A stretch of 11,663 nt of DNA from Chitinophagaceae bacterium (GTDB lineage: Bacteria > Bacteroidota > Bacteroidia > Chitinophagales > Chitinophagaceae), in contig JAEUVW010000357.1 in NCBI GenBank assembly GCA_016786525.1, positions 1 through 11,663 of the forward strand, read 5' to 3'. The notes below the pieces were generated by a model that saw only the letters and a list, made by a program, of their open reading frames with translations, had not been told where the DNA came from and made no database searches. Positions within the stretch are counted from its first letter, which is position 1; each line of letters begins with the position of its first letter. This document shows positions 8,501 through 11,663 of the stretch, in pieces. Both the position numbers and the translations under genes were made by a program.

Positions 8501-11500
8501 GGTCTGCTCCAATACCTGCTCGAAGTTGGCATCGTTGCAATTCTGCAGTTTGCAATACTCTGGGTGCAGGGGCAGCAGGGCTTCGGCGATGTCGTCGTTG
8601 AAGATCTCGATCAGGGTCTGTACGGGCAGGTTTTTCAGGTCTTTGTACACGATGCCGTCTTTGACGACGGAGTCGGGCAGGTGGATGCAGGTGTCTTGGT
8701 AGGGAAATTTATAATACGGATCATATCCTACGGCAAATGCTGAAAAAGTAGACAGATAGTTATGCCCCAGCGGGTAGACTTCTGCATCATTCTCTCCCCA
8801 AAAGATCACTTCATTCAATCCATGCTGAAATCCCTGAACATCATAATTTTCACCAAAATAGTTTACTGTATTTACGATATCATTTACAACAACACTGTCC
8901 AGATGATCGCCCAATGAACCACGAAGATAAACCTTGTCTAATGGAACATCTTCGGGAATGGTAATAAATGCCCTGAAACGGGATCTTGTAAAATACGGAG
9001 GTCCGGGTGGGTCTTCTGTAATATAAACAGGACTGCCCCACATAGCCCATGCCGGTATAGCGGGGTAATAAAAAGATACTTCGTTATCGTAATAATCCAG
9101 ACCGTTCAGTGAAACTTTCCACACCGGGTCGACATCTCCAATATTCAGCTTTGTCGCTCCATCATAACCGGTACGAATGATGTATTTGTAACCCAGACTA
9201 TCATTCGGGACTGCAGGATCTCCAATAGGTTTTGCTTTTCTTTCCAAAAAGGAATTGGCTGTTCCTATGCCAAATGTGCTGTCTTCTTTCTTTGTATAAC
9301 CGCCATATTTTGCCCCGGGGTACAGGTCGCGTTTCATCTGCATCTTCATCGCCTCGCAGTGGCTGATGTCGGTTTTAGCGAATCCTTCGCAGGGGAACTG
9401 TGTAGAGTCGACGGCTTCTTTGATGAAGGAATACACATCGCGGTAGCAATTGGGCTGGTTGGCACTTACAAAACTGTCGGCCAGGTGGTATATGTCGTAC
9501 TCCGAAAAGCGGAGTTGCTTGCTGACCATATGGCTTCCCCTGGGCATGCCGAAGACAGTCTGTGCAGCAGTGGCTCTGACAGCGGCTGAGGATGTGCCTG
9601 CTTTAGTCTGACTCACTGTGCCCTGCAGGGTGGCCAGGGTATTGCCGCAATCGTTCACTACGGCGATATCGTACAGGCCGGCCACAGACAGGTACTGGCC
9701 GGAGCAGCCGGTACTGTAGGGGATGGTTTTCACCCGGTACTCGAAAGTGGTGTTGGCCAGGGCGTCGTTGTACAGGGGCAACTGGGCGCTGATGCTCTGC
9801 TCTGCCCTACGCTGGTTGTTGTCGGATAAAAGGTCTTCGCACACCTGCACACCCGGCGCCAGGTTCGGCAGCGCTTCGATAGGTTTCTGCGCAGGGTCAG
9901 GCGAGGGTCCCTGGAGCCCGGAAATGATCACTTTGCCGGCAGGATCCATAATGGAATAGCTGCTTTGCCCGTTCGGATCGGTGACGACCTGCTTCGGATA
10001 ATACTGGTGCAGACCTACCTCGGTACCCAGCAGGCGGTCCATCTCCGTTTGGGTGGCACGGCTGTATTCATACTGCGTACCATGGCCACGCCACAGCTGC
10101 TGCTCCAGGCCGGCCCCTCCCTGCCAGAGCACTTTATTGGTATTGTCCGGTGAATACACGGTCTGCACCATAGGGTATCCCTTTGCATCCGGCACAAAAC
10201 GCTGCATCCCTGTCTTATAGGGATTGGATGGTGAGTAGTATATATTGGCTTTGGCCGCTGCAGACAGCGGAGCTATGGAATCGGGGCTGCTGCAGGCCTG
10301 TATGTCAAAGTCCTGCGCGCGGTAGGGCTTGGCGGTCTTGCTGTTCAGCAGGATATCGGGCCGGTAAGCCAGTGTGGACTGGTCGGCGACCGGTATGGGC
10401 AGGGATACCAGGGAGGGGCGCCCTTCATAATCATACACTTTATCTACCGCGATGATGTAGGAGGCGTCGGAATTGATCCGGGTCTGTGTTTGCCGGTCTT
10501 TGAGGGAGCCGTCGAAATAGTTGATCACATGCTTGTACTTCCCGTCTTCGGCAAAGTTGATGGTGTATTGCCAGTTGAGGCTGTCGCTCAGGTGAGCGCT
10601 GCTGACCAGGAAGCCATTCGCTGAAAAGCAAGGTGAAGAAGCGTTGATGGTGCCATTGTCGGGGAAGTTCCAGTTTCCGTATACCAGGTCTTTGTAGCGT
10701 GTGGCATCGGGCCGCACCATCCGCATCCGGTAAATGATGGCGCCATGTTCGTACAGGAGCGGTATGCGGAAGGTATTGCCTTTGGTGATCTGTACCCTGG
10801 TACTGTTTTTCCGGAAGTCGTAATTGATATTGCCTCCGCCTGAAAAAAGGTAGGAAGCAGTGCCGCTGGCCAGGTCGAAATGGTAGTCGTCGATATAGCA
10901 CCATTCCAGTTCGTAGGCCACAGGTTTATAGCTGATTGCCGGCAATACGGAAGGGGCTTTGCAAGGAGCCGTGCCCGAGGTCGGGTACAGTTGCCAGAAC
11001 ACATCCAATTCCCGGTTGCCCGGTGCAGGAGCACAGTTGGACACTATATTTTGCGGGATAAGATCGTAGCGGTGCGTGGACACTTCAGACTCAACATAGA
11101 AATTACGGGCTACTGCAGCGGCCGGAACGGCAACAGGGCTCATGCCGGCAATATTGGACACGGAGAGCACCCTGACCTGCATCGCATGGTACCCAGTGGC
11201 ACGGAAAACAGCCAGGTCATTGTATTGCTGCAGCGAGTCAGGATTGTACGACAAATCGAGCGTAATGTTCTGGGTAATGACGCTGGGTCCCGGAAGACTA
11301 TACAGGCGCAGCTCCAGCGAAATACGGTATTTGAATGCGGATACGATCCTGTTCGTATCCTGGTCAATGCCAACGCGTACAATATTCTCGACATCCTTGA
11401 ATTTGTAATCGGTACCGACCACTGCAGTGCCGCCCAACAAGGCACTGTATTCGTTATCCTGCGTGAAGGGCAGCGTATACGGAAAAGCCGTAGCGGCAAT

Positions 11501-11611
11501 CTGCGAGCTTTTGATCCGCTGGGTATAACGGTCGGGCAGAAAGGTAAAAGCCTGGCCGTACCCCTTCATGATGCACAATAACATGCTGAGCAAATAGAAT
11601 ATTTTTTTCAT
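2525..11611 (-). CDS. Giant exported RHS/YD-repeat polymorphic toxin with a C-terminal JAB-like domain
   Basis: I take ATG 11611-11609 as the start, giving 3028 residues. An in-frame TTG two codons upstream is possible but less likely, because the ATG version gives a clean signal peptide (MKKIFYLLSMLL...KGYGQ). Order: signal peptide (1-20); a long N-terminal region with a YDYEGRP motif near residue 395; an AT-rich beta-rich insert at about 771-971; an unrecognised middle to about 1950; YD repeats from about 1980 to 2540 (LYYYDLAGNL, YSYDKDGNI, FGYDGRGNR); an RHS-associated end at about 2672-2799 (DHLGNVLA, MGYNGQ, ending YRDILGD); then the toxin module at 2800-3028. In this family the YD repeats form a shell around the toxin tip, which is released after a conserved boundary. 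No T9SS C-terminal sorting domain is visible, so the step after Sec export is unclear. The RHS body is GC-rich and the tip AT-rich. Confidence 0.93.
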   Translation of the reverse strand: MKKIFYLLSMLLCIMKGYGQAFTFLPDRYTQRIKSSQIAATAFPYTLPFTQDNEYSALLGGTAVVGTDYKFKDVENIVRVGIDQDTNRIVSAFKYRISLELRLYSLPGPSVITQNITLDLSYNPDSLQQYNDLAVFRATGYHAMQVRVLSVSNIAGMSPVAVPAAAVARNFYVESEVSTHRYDLIPQNIVSNCAPAPGNRELDVFWQLYPTSGTAPCKAPSVLPAISYKPVAYELEWCYIDDYHFDLASGTASYLFSGGGNINYDFRKNSTRVQITKGNTFRIPLLYEHGAIIYRMRMVRPDATRYKDLVYGNWNFPDNGTINASSPCFSANGFLVSSAHLSDSLNWQYTINFAEDGKYKHVINYFDGSLKDRQTQTRINSDASYIIAVDKVYDYEGRPSLVSLPIPVADQSTLAYRPDILLNSKTAKPYRAQDFDIQACSSPDSIAPLSAAAKANIYYSPSNPYKTGMQRFVPDAKGYPMVQTVYSPDNTNKVLWQGGAGLEQQLWRGHGTQYEYSRATQTEMDRLLGTEVGLHQYYPKQVVTDPNGQSSYSIMDPAGKVIISGLQGPSPDPAQKPIEALPNLAPGVQVCEDLLSDNNQRRAEQSISAQLPLYNDALANTTFEYRVKTIPYSTGCSGQYLSVAGLYDIAVVNDCGNTLATLQGTVSQTKAGTSSAAVRATAAQTVFGMPRGSHMVSKQLRFSEYDIYHLADSFVSANQPNCYRDVYSFIKEAVDSTQFPCEGFAKTDISHCEAMKMQMKRDLYPGAKYGGYTKKEDSTFGIGTANSFLERKAKPIGDPAVPNDSLGYKYIIRTGYDGATKLNIGDVDPVWKVSLNGLDYYDNEVSFYYPAIPAWAMWGSPVYITEDPPGPPYFTRSRFRAFITIPEDVPLDKVYLRGSLGDHLDSVVVNDIVNTVNYFGENYDVQGFQHGLNEVIFWGENDAEVYPLGHNYLSTFSAFAVGYDPYYKFPYQDTCIHLPDSVVKDGIVYKDLKNLPVQTLIEIFNDDIAEALLPLHPEYCKLQNCNDANFEQVLEQTRSWEQALANNMSSLDSLVAHDPLVLLGGGTAAAARLQYINGVSTRIDTLALQLAYCGAGNMEQLQYCTAKDYQNEISHFIFLNQTIKQNYFNRLKSLYTGNRSLLKQIRLDSTTAGCARCSSARLSISGVPVFPSMNDAITAGSGGGDADDAGLPEWMRELFRKAKDKDSSSMSSVPGPLRDSMNAINQDFAEAEAGNLLEHLKNCTMNQTLRDNMYRAALNVLKSGRKLSPAIVKSIITDTVSLALNDLCHPFLVAYDIMPDTRSLSTTYACAPSGTYSGLKAFLQKSQVTNAMKTATSVPAAAVPVTAGNDFEYLFGTGTLMVSSYLDGVSPLCSTCYVNLIVSGSLRTDTLHILAQQYTGVSDIKASLNSTTPVYSISGVRCINSDAAAMADGAMAKNTAIIDLLPSGSLVPVSYYIWSAATPLMLDAPSAASLKNSLACPDITAALADFKAEQATYGYSEALNHPLYRFTLTNYLNYKLNKSYLLPDYEQLMEGCAVTDRVSLKRLLTHYRVEFSSDLAADNFITALQAYGTAKPDYLRYKPLSGNPVILVNFNSMGTDTLLAYKNFIAGYGGVVSSAWQYSSSPDNTHVLISRSSCTFNPAAFAGIYSTQDVSVMEDGTYNSAYKLHSFRLSGTPTPKQEADLLAAVEQYLHVTTAGTSPSCNVAYPLYGRALLRSADYSSTLKQQYLSYVYGLSAGSHDDLITAIDPANLGAALPAYSSRQFTYDDPFCRGNRRHLYAYEPSPSSCTGYNLLRNDILNNLGSTLFPNTGFAYRPALGSRLAVIRKANGDYWYRYFDAANRLYNAYITPPDAALAIPWENYSFSLSGARMGADPYSFTVTVSYAGNNVLCRGYTDFPLCSLSVVAQDVILDKDPKGVFCFDSLDCEHEVLARAILNGKAAYEQYFKTTVKDLGDRLLSHALTTTMDTLIYCGRRQQYQQTLYYYDLAGNLSSTIPPAGVDTLPTAVLPNVQFSRTGPGPEAKMTMHRKESVYRYNSLNQLVYQKTPDGGTTSFYYDAAGRQIFSQDNRQKATGNYTYSLYDDQGRPQETGEITLGSVPPDFVRNAFDEQTYSYDTLRKLARAQIRREVVHTHYDEWTRDLGAVTTDRLGTQENLRGRVAAIRYYDELPAVVAAHNDVTFGTYFSYDVSGNVQQLVYEYPRLELLHNTRYNKVHYDYDLISGKVNMISYNRGHPDQFFQLYDYDADNRITRVQTSSDGLIWNTDARYDYYRHGPLASLKLGQHKVQSLEYAYTIQGWLKSVNTDVLNSTIDMGRNGLSLATPPPPNGDLLYARDVIAHALHYFKDDYKAIGTDVATQLSYVADKSLYNGNITQQTTGIGGVGTLQRTYTYDQLQRLKTAANKSVNDATAAVIAGPASLYASNYSYDKDGNIKTLQRWDGTPGMPVQIDNFTYNYQAGDTNNRLFQVADAAAPGSGSDLKPGQGPVNYSYDENGNLAGDLQAQHSIIWNRFGKVKTILTPSASRRIEFGYDGRGNRIWKDVVEAGPVETHRAEYYVRDASGNQLATYRSWSRKNAGEPISLPGDTLHLSEHHIYGSSRLGIQKYDSASIANIRPNPMAPGPLPPPQAVLNQQSAWYSYVYADRIGGGYTEPYGSTGNTDFNPTFTQRKLGRRYYELTDHLGNVLATVLDRRTGSGSFAGPGASFYDHWHADIAQASDYYPGGMMMPGRNKEYDWSRMGYNGQVKTDEVYGKGNLNTALFWEMDTRIQRRWNTDPVINPWESRYSVFSNNSIIYRDILGDRTSFYTSKSTKPFLILEDNYANTVNFIKPENETLVMIMTGAMVKANLNKGANKDQINKASTLIRTFGDNYNLDAIAEFADKYEKAGAPATNVGGEPFNGAKKFTLDGKPFVPTGEVIANLKMENGEIVPGTAKTNSDDLTGSIAPLGYEGVPTTIHTHPPSGKLKWFSVVNGIPNTASADLESGPSEADYDHHPANAGNFKSVIIEGNKIIFHSGNRSQNVIVDKPKKK
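2528..3214 (-). other. JAB/JAMM metalloprotease-like toxin domain (residues 2800-3028 of the RHS protein)
   Basis: Immediately after the RHS boundary DILGD, the last 229 residues have the pieces of a JAMM zinc site: a candidate Glu at E2914 (VPTGEVIAN), H2955-T-H2957-P (TTIHTHPPSG) and S2985-E-A-D2988 (GPSEADYDHH). JAB-type domains cleave isopeptide or peptide bonds with zinc, and JAB-like toxin domains are known at the tips of Bacteroidota polymorphic toxins. The gap from the second His to the Ser is 27 residues, against about 7 in the classic motif, so the loop is enlarged (LKWFSVVNGIPNTASADLE). The domain ends in a lysine-rich tail (DKPKKK). The motif assignment is by eye. The actual substrate cannot be read from the sequence. 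Confidence 0.75.
3672..3679 (-). repeat. G8 homopolymer inside the RHS gene
   Basis: Eight consecutive G on the coding strand encode Gly2645-2647 (RIGGGY) between the YD repeats and the RHS-associated end. Loss of one G would move translation into a frame that stops at 3583, about 29 codons later, and would delete the toxin domain. Tracts of this kind are known slippage sites, but eight bases is at the short end, and a chance run in a GC-rich gene is possible. Confidence 0.85.
8699..9300 (-). other. AT-rich insert encoding a beta-rich domain inside the RHS protein (about residues 771-971)
   Basis: Composition drops sharply here: 46 of 120 G+C at 8761-8880, against 42 of 60 at 8401-8460. The reading frame is uninterrupted. 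The encoded segment is rich in aromatic residues and includes FRAFITIPEDVPLDKVYLRG, LDSVVVND and GLNEVIFWGEND. That spacing of 'strand, small loop, strand, then GxNxVxFxxxN' resembles galactose-binding-like beta-sandwich modules, which in other secreted proteins bind sugars or surfaces. The resemblance is a weak visual one. A domain acquired by transfer, perhaps for target or partner recognition, is the inference. Confidence 0.6.
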
Positions 11612-11663
11612 AGACAATTCTGTGATTGGATTATAATAACTTAATCATTTTATACCGGGCGTA

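Noticed and set aside
11612..11663. Promoter for the RHS operon in the 46-52 bases before the start
   Set aside because: AT-rich, but I cannot align a convincing Bacteroidota -33/-7 pair (TTG / TAnnTTTG), and the promoter may lie outside the window.

Overview
This is an accessory region of a Bacteroidota chromosome, probably Chitinophagaceae or a close relative. That placement is inferred from the giant exported YD-repeat (RHS-like) protein, a lipoprotein partner, an IS1-family element with Bacteroidota-like ends, and the lack of strong Shine-Dalgarno sites. Every gene I can support is on the minus strand, so transcription runs from high to low coordinates.

The window reads as a polymorphic-toxin locus. 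Positions 11611-2525 encode an exported RHS/YD-repeat protein of about 3028 residues. Its last ~229 residues are AT-rich and form a separate module with a JAMM/JAB metalloprotease-like signature (Glu, HTHP, SEAD). Two bases downstream, 2522-1944 encodes a small lipoprotein, the likely cognate immunity protein.

Positions 1943-1514 hold no convincing gene, but contain a hairpin, a short inverted repeat and one copy of a 35-nt repeat. Positions 1510-663 hold an IS1-family element whose transposase is split by a -1 frameshift. It has two same-direction copies of its end sequence, with a terminator-like hairpin between them.

Beyond the IS, 526-83 is an open frame without a credible start codon. 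It looks like a toxin C-terminal domain detached from any RHS core. One base after its stop, a second gene starts (81 to the window edge) with a hydrophobic export signal. This repeats the toxin-immunity arrangement and looks like a displaced orphan toxin/immunity cassette.

Base composition supports the mosaic. The RHS body is GC-rich (42 of 60 bases at 8401-8460). The active toxin tip (14 of 60 at 3001-3060), its partner (16 of 60 at 2401-2460) and an internal island at about 8700-9300 (46 of 120 at 8761-8880) are AT-rich. A G8 tract in the RHS gene, upstream of the toxin domain, could switch or break toxin production.
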